Shown: one piece after another, positions 34,205 to 44,620 of the stretch
Numbering within the stretch: position 1 is the stretch's first letter
Layout: every line of letters begins with the position of its first letter
Source: Paeniglutamicibacter cryotolerans
GTDB lineage: Bacteria; Actinomycetota; Actinomycetes; Actinomycetales; Micrococcaceae
Direction: 5' to 3'
Length of the DNA stretch: 64,000 nt
Assembly: GCF_014190875.1 (NCBI RefSeq)
Contig: NZ_JACHVS010000002.1
Coordinates: 62,001-126,000, forward strand
Notes under the pieces: model-generated
What the model was told of the DNA's origin: nothing
The model's input: the letters and a program-made list of their open reading frames with translations, nothing else
Database searches by the model: none
Program-made: the position numbers and the translations under genes

Positions 34205-35439
34205 TGCCAACGACCCCCATTTACCTGGACCACGCCGCGACCACGCCGATGGCGTCGACGGCGCTGGCGGCGATGACCCGGGAACTTGCGGCCACCGGCA
34301 ACCCGTCATCGCTGCACGGTGCCGGGCGGCGCGCCCACCGCGTCATGGAAGAGGCCCGCGAACAGCTCGCCGCGGCCGCGGGCGCCCACCCCTCCGAGGT
34401 CATCTTCACCTCCGGTGGCACCGAGTCCGACAACCTGGCGATCAAGGGCCTGTACTGGAACCGCCGGACGGAGGACCCCGCCCGCACCCGTATCCTGTGC
34501 TGCACCATCGAACACCACGCGGTGCTCGACACCGTCGAATGGCTCGTCTCCGCACAGGGAGCCGAGGTCACTTGGCTGCCGGTCGACGCGAACGGGGTCA
34601 TCAACCTGGAGGTCCTGGCCCGCGAGATAGCAGCCGACCCCGGTAGCGTCGCGCTGGTGACCTGCATGTGGGCCAACAACGAGGTCGGCAGCATCCAGCC
34701 GATCGAGCGGGTCGTCGCGCTCGCCGAACCCCACGGCATCCCGGTGCATTCGGACGCCGTCCAGGCCTTCACCGCCGTCCCGCTCTCCTTCTCCGATTCC
34801 GGGCTGGCCACCATGGCGGTCAGCGGACACAAGATCGGCGGGCCGGTGGGCATCGGCGCGCTTTTAGTGCGCCGCAATGTGGTGTTGACACCGGTCAACC
34901 ACGGGGGCGGCCACGAGCGCGCACTGCGCTCTGGCACCCTGAACGCGGCGGCGGCCACCGGCTTCGCCACGGCGGCCCGGGAGGCGGCCACGCACCTTTC
35001 CGTCGAGGCCGAACGCCTTTCCAGATTGCGCGATACGTTGATTTCCGCTGTCACCGCGCTGGTCCCCGAGGCAGTCCTGAACGGCACCCCGGATCCCGAG
35101 CATGCAGGGCTGCGCCTTCCGGGCAACGCGCACTTCACCTTCCCCGGGTGCGAGGGCGATTCGCTGCTCTTCGTACTTGACATGCTCGGTGTCCATTCGT
35201 CCACCGGCTCGGCCTGCACTGCCGGGGTCCCGCGGCCCTCGCACGTGCTGCTGGCCATGGGCAGGGACGAGGAGACGGCCCGCGGTTCGCAACGCTTCAG
35301 CCTGGGGCATAGCACCACTGCGGAAGACATAGACACACTCGCTGCGGCACTTCCCGAAGCATATGCGCGGGCCAGGAAGGCCGGCATGGCAGGGCAAATG
35401 AGCAGCATCCAAACGGCAGGAACAGGGTTTTCACGATGA
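34204..35439 (+). CDS. iscS: Cysteine desulfurase (IscS/NifS type)
   Basis: The 411-residue PLP enzyme takes sulfur from cysteine onto an active-site cysteine. The PLP lysine is Lys210 in [11 protein letters not shown]. The persulfide Cys338 lies in [17 protein letters not shown] on a long flexible loop, which places it with group I IscS/NifS enzymes. Other landmarks are [11 protein letters not shown] at the start, [13 protein letters not shown] and [12 protein letters not shown]. It starts with GTG from a leaderless promoter and overlaps mnmA by 4 bases (ATGA), so its main role here is very likely to feed sulfur to MnmA for tRNA 2-thiouridine. No Fe-S scaffold gene is adjacent. Confidence 0.93.
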   Translation: MPTTPIYLDHAATTPMASTALAAMTRELAATGNPSSLHGAGRRAHRVMEEAREQLAAAAGAHPSEVIFTSGGTESDNLAIKGLYWNRRTEDPARTRILCCTIEHHAVLDTVEWLVSAQGAEVTWLPVDANGVINLEVLAREIAADPGSVALVTCMWANNEVGSIQPIERVVALAEPHGIPVHSDAVQAFTAVPLSFSDSGLATMAVSGHKIGGPVGIGALLVRRNVVLTPVNHGGGHERALRSGTLNAAAATGFATAAREAATHLSVEAERLSRLRDTLISAVTALVPEAVLNGTPDPEHAGLRLPGNAHFTFPGCEGDSLLFVLDMLGVHSSTGSACTAGVPRPSHVLLAMGRDEETARGSQRFSLGHSTTAEDIDTLAAALPEAYARARKAGMAGQMSSIQTAGTGFSR

Positions 35440-36572
35440 AGGTATTGGCAGCAATGAGTGGCGGGGTCGACTCCGCCGTCGCGGCGGCGCGCGCCGTCGA
35501 TGCCGGCCACGAGGTGGTCGGCGTGCACCTGGCCCTGTCCCGGATGCCCGGCACGCTGCGCACCGGTTCGCGCGGCTGCTGTACGGTCGAGGACTCCAAC
35601 GATGCCTGGCGCGCCTGCGACGTGCTGGGGATCCCGTATTACGTGTGGGACTTCTCCGAGCGGTTCAAGGAAGAGGTCGTCGATGACTTCGTCTCCGAGT
35701 ACGCCGCCGGGCGCACACCGAACCCGTGCATGCGCTGTAACGAGCGGATCAAGTTCGCCGCGCTGCTGGAAAAGGCGATAGCGCTGGGCTTCGACGCGGT
35801 CTGCACCGGGCACTACGCCAAGGTCATCACCGATGCCGAGGGCAACCCCGAGCTGCACCGCGCCGCGGACTGGGCCAAGGACCAGTCCTACGTGCTGGGA
35901 GTGCTTACCCATGAACAGCTGAGCCACTCGATGTTCCCGCTGGCCGACACCCCCTCCAAGGCGGAGGTTCGTGCCGAGGCCGAGAGCCGCGGCTTGTCCG
36001 TGGCGAACAAGCCCGACAGCCACGACATCTGTTTCATCCCCGACGGGGACACCCGCGGTTGGCTCGAAGAGCGCATCGAGATGACCGAGGGCGACATCGT
36101 CGATCCAGAGGGCAACAAGATGGGTACCCACCCCGGGGCCAATGCCTTCACCGTCGGCCAGCGCCGCGGCCTGAAGCTCGGCACCCCCGCGGCGGACGGC
36201 AAGCCGCGCTTCGTATTGGAAATCCGGCCGAAGGAAAACAAGGTCATCGTGGGCCCCGAGGCACTGCTGGCGGTGGACCTGTTGCGCGGAATCAAGGTCT
36301 CCTGGGCCGGGCTGCCCATCGCCGAAGCCGGAACTGGCGAGGAGTTCGACTGCATGGTGCAGGTCCGCGCGCACGGCGATCCGGTGGACGCCCGGGCGCG
36401 CGTTCTCATCGGCGAAGACGGGAAGCCCGAAATGGTGGCCAGCCTGCTCGAGCCGATGCGCGGCGTGGCGCCGGGCCAGACCATGGTCGTCTACCAGGGC
36501 ACCCGCGTGCTGGGCCAGGCGACGCTGGACACCGCACGCAGCACCGCCTGGGATCCGAGCGCCGTTTCCTAA
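35436..36572 (+). CDS. mnmA: tRNA-specific 2-thiouridylase
   Basis: The 378-residue enzyme thiolates U34 of Lys, Glu and Gln tRNAs. The PP-loop [15 protein letters not shown] binds ATP near residues 6-20. The catalytic pair is Cys98 in [12 protein letters not shown] and Cys199 in [13 protein letters not shown], both present. The SAM-like middle domain contains [20 protein letters not shown], and the C-terminal beta-barrel is complete. Start and stop codons overlap with the upstream desulfurase, so translation is coupled and the sulfur donor and acceptor are made together. This follows the actinobacterial iscS-mnmA arrangement. Confidence 0.95.
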   Translation: MKVLAAMSGGVDSAVAAARAVDAGHEVVGVHLALSRMPGTLRTGSRGCCTVEDSNDAWRACDVLGIPYYVWDFSERFKEEVVDDFVSEYAAGRTPNPCMRCNERIKFAALLEKAIALGFDAVCTGHYAKVITDAEGNPELHRAADWAKDQSYVLGVLTHEQLSHSMFPLADTPSKAEVRAEAESRGLSVANKPDSHDICFIPDGDTRGWLEERIEMTEGDIVDPEGNKMGTHPGANAFTVGQRRGLKLGTPAADGKPRFVLEIRPKENKVIVGPEALLAVDLLRGIKVSWAGLPIAEAGTGEEFDCMVQVRAHGDPVDARARVLIGEDGKPEMVASLLEPMRGVAPGQTMVVYQGTRVLGQATLDTARSTAWDPSAVS

Positions 36573-36623
36573 CGCCGGCAAGGAGGGCCGGCTTTGTCCG
36601 GCCCGCTTTCGAAAGGACTCATG

Positions 36624-37271
36624 ATGCCCGATTCCACGATCAATCGATTCAACCGCAGGGCGGCTTTGTCCGGCGCGGCCGTGCTGCTTGGTTCGATGCT
36701 GGGTGGCTGCGGTTTCGTGATTCGCAGGAGTAGTGGTCCGCCCTCGTTTTCCCCGGAGGAGCTGGAGGACACCGCGGAGTTTTCCACACTCGACGAGCTG
36801 GGAGTCGCCAGGGCGAAGGCTTCCAACTCCCTGCGGTTCGACTTCTGCGCCGGTTCCATCGCCAAATCGGATGTCGGTTTGCCGGACTCGGCCTATGCCC
36901 CCGACGTCGTCGCAAACACCGGTGAGAAGTTCCGGCTGTCCATTAAGGGCAGCGCGGGAACGCTCGAAGCGGAAACAGACCATGTCCGGTTTGTCACGAC
37001 TGACGACTTCCCGGTTTTGACAATCATCACCTACTTCCTCACCACGGAATCCTATGAAGACTACGTGCGGCTGATTCGCGACGCTGTGGTGGACTATGGG
37101 TTTGACCCGGTCCCGGTCGAGGCCTGGATCGAGCAGACGAGCCGGGATCATGGCGGCGATGCCTCATTTGTCGTGGGCGAGGGCAACACACTGGGGTTCT
37201 ACGTCAGCTACGACCTCCGCTACGACGGTCGGAAGAAAGTGCAGGTCATCATCGTGCAGGTTTCACGATGA
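36624..37271 (+). CDS. Putative lipoprotein of unknown function
   Basis: The 215-residue protein starts with a short export signal, NRFNRRAALSGAAVLLGSML, ending in a lipobox LGGC with Cys at about residue 27. The twin arginine suggests possible Tat export. The mature part, with SLRFDFCAGSIAKSDVGLPD and VVDYGFDPVPVEAWIEQTSR, matches no family I know. It seems somewhat less GC-rich in places than its neighbours. Of two adjacent ATGs, 36624 is preferred because GAAAGGA then lies 6 bases upstream; 36621 is the alternative. It is only about 50 bases after mnmA and could be read through from it. Downstream lies a region of decay. Confidence 0.7.
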   Translation: MPDSTINRFNRRAALSGAAVLLGSMLGGCGFVIRRSSGPPSFSPEELEDTAEFSTLDELGVARAKASNSLRFDFCAGSIAKSDVGLPDSAYAPDVVANTGEKFRLSIKGSAGTLEAETDHVRFVTTDDFPVLTIITYFLTTESYEDYVRLIRDAVVDYGFDPVPVEAWIEQTSRDHGGDASFVVGEGNTLGFYVSYDLRYDGRKKVQVIIVQVSR

Positions 37272-37394
37272 TCCGAGTAGTGGTCGGTCCCGCCGTCCAC
37301 CGGGGAATCGTTTCCTTCGCGCAGACGCCGTGTGGACGTCGCAGCGAACCAGTCATTCGAGGTGACCTGCTGCGCCCATCCGCTCGCCGAACGG

Positions 37395-38160
37395 GCCGTG
37401 TCATCCAGGCCTCGACATCGGCCTGTGCAATTGCCTTGTCCCTCAGGGCGGGCATCAAGCCGAGCAGAGCAAGCGTCAGCGCACCCATGATGCCGGACTT
37501 GGCATCGTGGGTGCCCCAGGCCAGCATGCGAGAGGGGCTGGTGGCACTGCCCAACAGATAGTGGGGGAACAAGCATTGGCGCAGGGCCACGGAGATGACG
37601 TGCCACGGCACTCAACACCTGCCGCTCACGACGAGGACCGGGCCCATGATCAACGGGCTCGTGGTCAGGTCAGGTGCGTGGACGAAGGCACCCAGCGGTG
37701 TCCGTCAGCAGCGGGCCGAACCTCACAAGGGGCAGCGCCATGGCAGCGGCCGGGACCACGGCAAGGGTGCGATGAGCATGAAAGGCGGCGCTGGAAGCGA
37801 AGTTGAACACCCCGGTCATCACGGTGAGTATGCGCAGGATCTTCTCGATCCGGAAGAGGCCCGGGAGCAGGAACCGGACGCAGCAGGCGACGAACCACAA
37901 GGCTGCTGGCATGGCAAGGCGGCGAGGATGCCGGTGGCCGCCACCATCACTCCCAGCGGAGGACCAACAAACCCGGTGGCCGTGAGCCCGACGGAGTCGA
38001 GCCGGCCGTTGGCGCGCGAAAACTGATCCCCGCTCCCCAGCCGGGGCAGGATCGTCCGCGCTGAGTCAACGGAAGCAGGGCGATGAAGGCGAGTCCGGCC
38101 ATCAGCGTGGTGGACCGGGTGGGCTGGACGGCCGGGAACGACAGCGCGGTCTTGACGACG
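37395..38160 (-). pseudogene. MFS transporter (enterobactin-exporter-like), multiply frameshifted
   Basis: Minus-strand fragments in several frames line up with the C-terminal half of an MFS efflux protein of the EntS-like type. The order is FIALLPLTQ, ARTILPRLGSGDQFSRANGR followed by LDSVGLTATGFVGPPLGVMV, then PAALWFVACCVRFLLPGLFR, NFASSAAFHAHRTLAVVPAA and finally LRQCLFPHYLLGSATSPSRM with MGALTLALLGLMPALRDKAI. At least three frame changes separate them, and the N-terminal half is missing. The rest of 37272-38190 holds no intact gene. It is a decayed, probably once accessory, gene. Confidence 0.7.
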
Positions 38161-38191
38161 CCAATCGTCTCGCACGCCCTCGTGCCGAGAC

Positions 38192-38230
38192 GAAGAGGAC
38201 CTCGGAATATCGTGTTCCGAGGTCCTCTTC
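38192..38230 (-). terminator. Hairpin after the gene at 38247
   Basis: A 16-bp perfect stem with a 7-base loop (38192-38207 with 38215-38230) lies 17 bases beyond the stop codon. No T-tract follows, so termination is likely but not certain. Confidence 0.6.
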
Positions 38231-38246
38231 CAATGCTCAGGGGGGG

Positions 38247-38609
38247 TTAGGCCGGTTCGTCGACGATGCCGAACATCCGGGTGCCGATTTCCTGGTATTC
38301 GGCGCGGACCATGCCCGGCTCCAATGCCGGCAGGTCCTCCGGGGAGTGGTCGTAACAGTGCACGAAGCTGAACTCCGGCCACCACTTCTTCGGGCGGGCA
38401 GCCTCGGAGTATCCACAGACGGCACAGGTCAGGTGGACCCAGACCGGGCGCTTGCCCTGGCGGTTGGCCATGGACTGGACCAGCCACCCCGGGGGGGTAG
38501 CCTGGATCGCGGCGAATTCGGCTTCGCTCAGGCGCGCGGGGATGCCGTGCTTTTTGGCCATCTCCATGGAAATATCCAGGGCAATGGCGGCTTCTCGTCT
38601 ATTCATCAT
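38247..38609 (-). CDS. Conserved actinobacterial protein (resembles DUF5997)
   Basis: The 120-residue protein has an N-terminal part MNRREAAIALDISMEMAKKH and the line FAAIQATPPGWLVQSMANRQ followed by GKRPVWVHLTCAVCGYSEAA and RPKKWWPEFSFVHCYDHSPE. The PPGWLVQS and KKWWP features recall the DUF5997 family from memory, but I cannot verify this. A CxxC plus further Cys and His residues could bind a metal. The ATG at 38609 is preferred over 38606, as a TAGGCT box lies 8 bases upstream. The longer frame to 38714 has an arginine-rich, unlikely N-terminus. Confidence 0.7.
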   Translation of the reverse strand: MMNRREAAIALDISMEMAKKHGIPARLSEAEFAAIQATPPGWLVQSMANRQGKRPVWVHLTCAVCGYSEAARPKKWWPEFSFVHCYDHSPEDLPALEPGMVRAEYQEIGTRMFGIVDEPA

Positions 38610-38925
38610 TGCCGTTAAGCCTAGGCCATCGCGGGCACGCGTTGCCCGCCGGGCACTTGTGAGATCCCGCTCCCCGCCCACGGCACCTTCCCTGCCAGCG
38701 TCGAAAGCCGCCATGCTGTGCCATTCTCATCTACCCGGTCCGCCCGGACCGGACCCCGGGGTGGCCGTGCAGATGAGCGTGGCACCCGCATTCGGACCAC
38801 GGGGAAGGGCGGGACCCCGGCGACGGTGGATACGCCGCTCCTCGATCCGCTGCTCCGTTTCTACCCCGCCTGTCGTGGGGCGACTCACTGAAGTCACGGG
38901 TTGGAGGGCACCGCCGCCAGCGCCC
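38610..38925. other. Intergenic tract without a recognisable gene
   Basis: About 316 bases between the divergent genes at 38609 and 38939. Short open frames here have no start signals or family resemblance. I see only the two promoters at its ends. Confidence 0.6.
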
Positions 38926-38939
38926 TAGAATTGTCCTCA
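38926..38939 (+). promoter_or_regulatory. Leaderless -10 box of chorismate mutase gene
   Basis: TAGAAT (38926-38931) is followed by 7 bases and ATG; TTGGAG lies 19 bases upstream as a possible -35. Confidence 0.55.
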
Positions 38940-39325
38940 TGACAGAGCAGACGGAACCACGGACCGATGGCATCGACTACGACCCGGCCGCCAGCTCCCT
39001 GACCGGCCAGGTCGACCAGGGAGTCCTCGAGGAGCTCCTGGCGATCCGCAGCAGCATCGACAACTTCGATGCGACGTTGGTTTACCTGCTGGCCGAACGC
39101 TTCAAGGCCACACAGCGCGTCGGCCATCTCAAGGCCCAATACAACCTGCCGGCAGGTGACCCGGGCCGGGAGGCCTCGCAGATCAAGCGCCTGCGGACCC
39201 TGGCCGACGAGGCCCACCTCGATCCCGAATTCGCCGAGAAGTTCCTGAACTTCATCATCAGCGAAGTCATCCTGCACCACCAGGCGATCTCCGCATTCCA
39301 CTCCACCGGGGGCGAAACATCCTAG
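38939..39325 (+). CDS. Chorismate mutase (AroQ type)
   Basis: The 128-residue all-helical protein has the AroQ chorismate mutase pattern that turns chorismate into prephenate. The first helix LEELLAIRSSIDNFDATLVY carries the catalytic Arg, and the next shows LLAERFKATQRVGHLKAQYN with the Arg and Lys of the active site. The last helix contains FLNFIISEVILHHQ. It lacks a signal peptide, so it is the cytoplasmic enzyme type, possibly activated by DAHP synthase as in mycobacterial Rv0948c. The mRNA appears leaderless. The MetE-like gene follows after 29 bases. Confidence 0.9.
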   Translation: MTEQTEPRTDGIDYDPAASSLTGQVDQGVLEELLAIRSSIDNFDATLVYLLAERFKATQRVGHLKAQYNLPAGDPGREASQIKRLRTLADEAHLDPEFAEKFLNFIISEVILHHQAISAFHSTGGETS

Positions 39326-39354
39326 GCAACGTCCGGGCCAGTGCCCACGGCCCG

Positions 39355-40347
39355 ATGCCGGGTAACGACCCCATCGAAGCAGCCCGGATCATCCGCGGGG
39401 AACTGGGCGAACCCAACCTCCCGCACCTGGTTGAGCTGCCCGACCGCGGCGTCGGTTCGGATCAGCTGGGCCGCACCGCCGGCATGCTACTTGACCTGCA
39501 CGTCGACGTGCAGCCGCACGGCTGGCGCCTGGTGGACCGCCCGGGCATCGATCACCGCCGCGCGGTCTCAGCCCTGCGCACCGACATCAACGTCCTAGCC
39601 GACATCGTCGGTGAGGAGGAGCAGCCCGGCAACTCGCTGAAGCTGCGCATCATGGGCCCGGCCACGATGGCAGCGGGCCTGTACCTCCCCGCCGGGGAGC
39701 GTGCCCTGTCCGATTACGGTGCACGGCGCGACATAGCGGATTCGCTGGCGGCCGGTGCCGCCGGACATGTGCGCGATGCGCTCCGCACCAGCGGGCTGAG
39801 GGACATCACCGTACAGGTCGACGAGCCGGCCCTGGGCGACGTCCTGGCCGGAACCATCCCCACCGCCAGCGGGTACCGGACCATCCGCTCCATCCCGCGC
39901 ACCGAGGTCACCGGCTGGTGGGCCACGATGACGGCGGCACTGCTGGAGGCCGGGGCCACCGAGGTCGTTTATGCTCCAACCCTGGCGGGCGACGAGCCCG
40001 GCAAGGTGTTCGATGCAGTCTTCGGTGCCGGCGCCCAGGGCATCTGCGTGCCGGTCGCGGACCTGACCACGCTCGGCTGGGAGCACTGCGCGGCGGCCGT
40101 GGAGGCCGGACACTCGCTCTGGCTGGGGTTGCTGACACCCGGGCTGACCCCGCCGAAGGTGACCGAGGCCGTCAACCGGGTGCTGCGCCCGTGGAACCAG
40201 GTCGGGCTGGGCAATGCATCGCTCGGCTCACTCGGGCTGTTGCCGACCCAGGGCCTGGCCGACCACTCTCCGGAAACCGTGCGTGGCGTCCTGTCCCGGC
40301 TCACGCAGATCGCCGACGCGCTGGACCAGGTCCGGCTCGAATCCTGA
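39355..40347 (+). CDS. Cobalamin-independent methionine synthase-like protein
   Basis: The 330-residue protein has the UROD/MetE-like TIM-barrel. Conserved lines are EPNLPHLVELPDRGVGSDQL, HGWRLVDRPG, LRIMGPATMAAGLYLPAGER and ITVQVDEPALGDVLAGTIPT. It corresponds only to the C-terminal half of MetE. The zinc-binding His-x-Cys motif and the distal Cys of MetE are not visible; the only nearby line is GWEHCAAAVEAG, so methionine synthesis is doubtful. Actinobacteria carry such orphan proteins beside mnmA-type genes. The start is uncertain, because homologues (from memory) continue upstream of this ATG with a glycine-rich segment, and in-frame codons upstream encode similar residues without a start codon. 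Confidence 0.78.
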   Translation: MPGNDPIEAARIIRGELGEPNLPHLVELPDRGVGSDQLGRTAGMLLDLHVDVQPHGWRLVDRPGIDHRRAVSALRTDINVLADIVGEEEQPGNSLKLRIMGPATMAAGLYLPAGERALSDYGARRDIADSLAAGAAGHVRDALRTSGLRDITVQVDEPALGDVLAGTIPTASGYRTIRSIPRTEVTGWWATMTAALLEAGATEVVYAPTLAGDEPGKVFDAVFGAGAQGICVPVADLTTLGWEHCAAAVEAGHSLWLGLLTPGLTPPKVTEAVNRVLRPWNQVGLGNASLGSLGLLPTQGLADHSPETVRGVLSRLTQIADALDQVRLES

Positions 40348-40438
40348 GCCCGGACCCGGCTGGCGGCTACGGCGGTAGCTGGCCCGGCTGCATCCCCGCA
40401 GCGTCGAGGTGCGCAGCGCGGCCGCCGCAGCAGCTCCG

Positions 40439-41746
40439 CTACAACCTGCCGGTGGCCTTGAGCCGGATGTAGCAATCGGCCAGCGCTCCGGGCAGCTCGT
40501 GCGGGGTGGCATCGACCACTTCGGCGCCCAGGGAGCGCAGTTCGTTCTTCAGCGCCTCGCGCACCTGCAGCGAGCGTTCCACCGCACCGGCCCGATAGAC
40601 CTGCTCGGCGCCGTCGCGCCGATGGCGCCAGCGTTCGAGCTCCGGATCCCGCACGGCGGCAATCACCACCGTATGCCGGGATGCCAACGCCGGAAGCACC
40701 GGGAGCAGTCCCTCCTCGACGGACCCGGGATCCAGCGCCGTCACCAGTACCAGCAGCGAATGCTGCCCGCAGAGCTGGCGGACCTGGGCGGGAAGGCGCG
40801 AAAAGTCGGCCTCGATGAGTTCGGGTTCCAGCGTGGCCATGGCCTCCACCAGGTGCCCGAGCAAGTTGCCCTTGGCGGTGGAACTGACCCGGGCCCGCGG
40901 GCGGCGGTCGTAGGCCAGGAACTCGACCCGGTCCCCGCCGCGCTCGGCCAGCACCGCCAGCAGCAGGCAGGCCTCCATGCCGGTGTCCAGGCGCGGCTCG
41001 TCCTCGATCCGGGCCGCCGAGGTGCGGGAGGTGTCAAGGACCAGCACGACCCTGCGGTCGCGTTCGGGGCGCCAGGTGCGCACCGCCACGTTCTGCTGCC
41101 GTGCCGTGGCGCGCCAGTCGATGGAGCGTACGTCATCGCCGCGCACGTAGTCGCGCAGCGAATCGAACTCGGTACCGGCGCCGCGGATCTGCACGGCTGC
41201 CCTGCCGTCGAGCTCGCGCAGCTTCTGCAGTTTCGAGGCCAGCTGGCGGCGCGCATTAAACGGTGGAAGGACCGTGAGCGTACCAGGTGCCGGCAGCGTC
41301 GCCTGCCGTGCCGCGAGCCCGAGCGGACCACCCAGGCGCAGGGTCAGGTGCGCGGTGGAGATGTCCCCGCGCCGGGTCGGGCGCAGCACCGAGGCGAAGG
41401 CCCGGCGCTGCCCGGCAGGAAGCTCCACCAGCATCCCGGTGGCCTCCGACCCGGTCCAGGGGAGCCCGGCCGCCGGCGGCCAGCCGTCGGACAGCAACCC
41501 GCGCATGGCCCGGGGCGTCGGGTTGCGCAGCAGCACGGTCGCCGTGGCTTCCTCGCCCAGCCGGGCCGTCCGCGGCAGTTGGCGCTCCACCAGCACCGAC
41601 TTCGGCGACGGAGCCAGCAGCAGGTCGGCCAGCAGCAGCGTGGCCAACAGTCCCAGTGCCACCCAGAAGGAGGCCCAACCGGGGAAGGACAGCGGCACCA
41701 CCACCAAGGCGCAGGCGAGCAGGAATCCGCGACGGGTCAGGAACAT
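40439..41746 (-). CDS. DUF58 domain protein (MoxR operon)
   Basis: The 435-residue protein has two N-terminal membrane helices (FLLACALVVVPLSFPGWASF and FWVALGLLATLLLADLLL) and a large domain. The DUF58 signature RGAGTEFDSLRDYVRGDDVR followed by SIDWRATARQQNVAVRTW is present near residue 200. A von Willebrand A-like region follows (VVLVLDTSRTSAA and LLVLVTALDPGSVEEGLLPV). Such proteins are partners of MoxR AAA+ ATPases and may insert metals or assemble surface complexes. The start at 41746 is 2 bases from the MoxR stop. It is the last gene of a five-gene operon divergent from mtrAB. Confidence 0.9.
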   Translation of the reverse strand: MFLTRRGFLLACALVVVPLSFPGWASFWVALGLLATLLLADLLLAPSPKSVLVERQLPRTARLGEEATATVLLRNPTPRAMRGLLSDGWPPAAGLPWTGSEATGMLVELPAGQRRAFASVLRPTRRGDISTAHLTLRLGGPLGLAARQATLPAPGTLTVLPPFNARRQLASKLQKLRELDGRAAVQIRGAGTEFDSLRDYVRGDDVRSIDWRATARQQNVAVRTWRPERDRRVVLVLDTSRTSAARIEDEPRLDTGMEACLLLAVLAERGGDRVEFLAYDRRPRARVSSTAKGNLLGHLVEAMATLEPELIEADFSRLPAQVRQLCGQHSLLVLVTALDPGSVEEGLLPVLPALASRHTVVIAAVRDPELERWRHRRDGAEQVYRAGAVERSLQVREALKNELRSLGAEVVDATPHELPGALADCYIRLKATGRL

Positions 41747-41748
41747 GC

Positions 41749-42770
<1,022 letters not shown>

Positions 42771-42774
<4 letters not shown>

Positions 42775-43937
42775 GGGGATCCGATTTCCTTTTCCAGTTG
42801 TGCGAGGTCGTTGGCCCACGCCACCAGGTGCTGTTCGCTGGTGATGGCCGGGTTGAGCAGTAGGTCGAGTTCCGGGCCGGTGCGGACCCCGGCATGCTCG
42901 GCGGCGGCGATGATCTGATGGACGCCGGCCCCGGTGCCGAGGCGGTAGTGGTGCGCCATGCGGGTCAGCGCGCCGGAGCGCAGGTTGGCCGCCACGGCAT
43001 CCAATGCCCTGCCGTGGGCGTAGAGCCGGGCCCGCCCGTCGATGAGTTCCGCCGCGGGCACCACCACGGGCAGCCTTTCGGGGACCAGGGGTCCCAACCG
43101 GCGCCCACGCCAGAACATCGCCAGCAGCCCCATCAACAGCGTCCAGGCCATCACCGGGCCGAACCAGCCCGGGAGCAGCAGGAACGGATTCGGTGCCGGC
43201 ATATCTGCCGTCAGTTCTGCGAACTCGGGCTGGTACCAGATGAGCTGTGGCTCCTGGCCAAGCGTCCAGAGGGCCAAGGCCGAGTGGCCCTGGCCGCGGA
43301 TGTCGCGGTTGGCCAGGTAGGAGGTGGAACCCAGGACAGTGGCTGTTGCGGAGAAGACGACAGGGTGGCCGGAGGTGCCGGGGACCGGGTAACAGCCCAG
43401 TGGACCGGTGTAGAGCCGACCCGTGGCTTGGAGCAGCGGAGCCGCCTCGGCCAGCGGCATGGCACAGGATGCGGACACGATCCGGGAATCTCTGGTCCCG
43501 TCGGCCGGGGTGACGCCGGGGGCAAAGGCAGCCAAGGCCGCTGCCCCCGGTTCAACCAGGACGGTGCGCGGTGCCGCCGCGGCAAGCTGGTTGAGCTGCT
43601 CGGGGCCCAAAAGGCCATCGGGATCGTGCAGCAGCAGCGTGGCCCGGCCGTCGGCCGCTTCCAGCGCGGCGATGGCCGTGTTGAGCGAGTCCGGTTGCAC
43701 CACCGCGACTCCTTTGTCCGCCAGTACCCGGGCCACCGCCTGGGCACCGCGCGGAGCGGGGTTCACCGGGCTCAGGCTCCGCTCGCTGGATGCGGGGGAA
43801 AGGATCATGGTGAGCAGCCCGGATGCCAGCATGGCCACCAAAAGCAGGATCCAGAACAGGCCGCCCGGTCGGCGGAGCCGCTGTCGGGCGGGAACGGGCT
43901 TCGCCGGGGCCGTGGCCGGGGTCTGCGGAGCGCTCAT
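42771..43937 (-). CDS. DUF4350 domain membrane protein
   Basis: The 388-residue protein has an N-terminal membrane helix (LFWILLLVAMLASGLLTMIL), an external domain (RGAQAVARVLADKGVAVVQP, IAALEAADGRATLLLHDPDG) typical of DUF4350, and a second helix (WFGPVMAWTLLMGLLAMFW). A helical cytoplasmic C-terminus then contains LYAHGRALDAVAANLRSGAL. Both ends overlap neighbours by 4 bases (ATGA upstream, GTGA downstream). Its function is unknown; it probably forms part of a membrane assembly with the MoxR/DUF58 pair. Confidence 0.85.
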
Positions 43938-44620
43938 CGGGGTGCCGCCGGGGTGGCGGCGGGCGCGGGCAGTGCGGCGATGTGCGGGATGGCAGACTCG
44001 AGGGCCGCATCCAGATCGCGCAGCCGGGCGTAGTCGGCGGTGGATGCCTCGTGCTGCCCGTAGCGCAACTCGTTGAAGAACGCCGCAGCGGCGCAAAGCC
44101 GCTGCGCCTGCGCGGGGAAAGCCGGCATCAGCGCCGTGGCGGCCTCGAAGGCGGTGCGTCCGGGCTGGGTGCCCAGAACGGTGCGTTCCTCGGCCAGGCG
44201 CACCATGGCGCGGAACGACTCGAGACAGGCCAGGGCGTTGTTGCCTGCCGCCGCAGCGGCAGTGGCGCGGGCCCGGTAGCCGGCGCAGGTGAGTTCGGGA
44301 ACCAGGCCCAGGTCGTACCCGGGTTCCTCGATCCGGTGGGATCGACGCACCCTGACGAACACGGCGCAAAGCACGGCCAGGATCATTGCCAGCACCAGCA
44401 GCATGATTTTTCCGGGGGTCGATGTCATGGCGTCGAACTCGTGGAGGAAGTCGAGCAGCTCGCGCAGACGGGCCTCGAGGAAGTCCCGCAGAAGCTGCGG
44501 CACGCCGCTGGCGTACTCGGCGCGCATGAGTTCCTCCTGCAGCAGGCGGTCGGCCTCCTGCCCGTTGGGGCGGAAGCCGTCCGGGTTCAGGGGGTCGGAC
44601 AGGAAGGGGAACGGGATCAT
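43934..44620 (-). CDS. DUF4129 domain membrane protein
   Basis: The 228-residue protein has an N-terminal amphipathic part with RLLQEELMRAEYASGVPQLL, one membrane helix (IMLLVLAMILAVLCAVFVRV) and a helical cytoplasmic domain characteristic of DUF4129 (RAFRAMVR-type line ACLESFRAMVRLAEERTVLG, and AAAFFNELRYGQHEASTADY). In other bacteria this domain is fused to transglutaminase; here it stands alone. Start and stop codons overlap the neighbouring genes by 4 bases each, indicating tight operon translation. Confidence 0.85.
   Translation of the reverse strand: MIPFPFLSDPLNPDGFRPNGQEADRLLQEELMRAEYASGVPQLLRDFLEARLRELLDFLHEFDAMTSTPGKIMLLVLAMILAVLCAVFVRVRRSHRIEEPGYDLGLVPELTCAGYRARATAAAAAGNNALACLESFRAMVRLAEERTVLGTQPGRTAFEAATALMPAFPAQAQRLCAAAAFFNELRYGQHEASTADYARLRDLDAALESAIPHIAALPAPAATPAAPR

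Noticed and set aside
34221..37151. Very long open frame on the minus strand opposite the desulfurase and mnmA genes
   Set aside because: It is a shadow of two well-identified plus-strand genes in GC-rich DNA; its translation has no family features.
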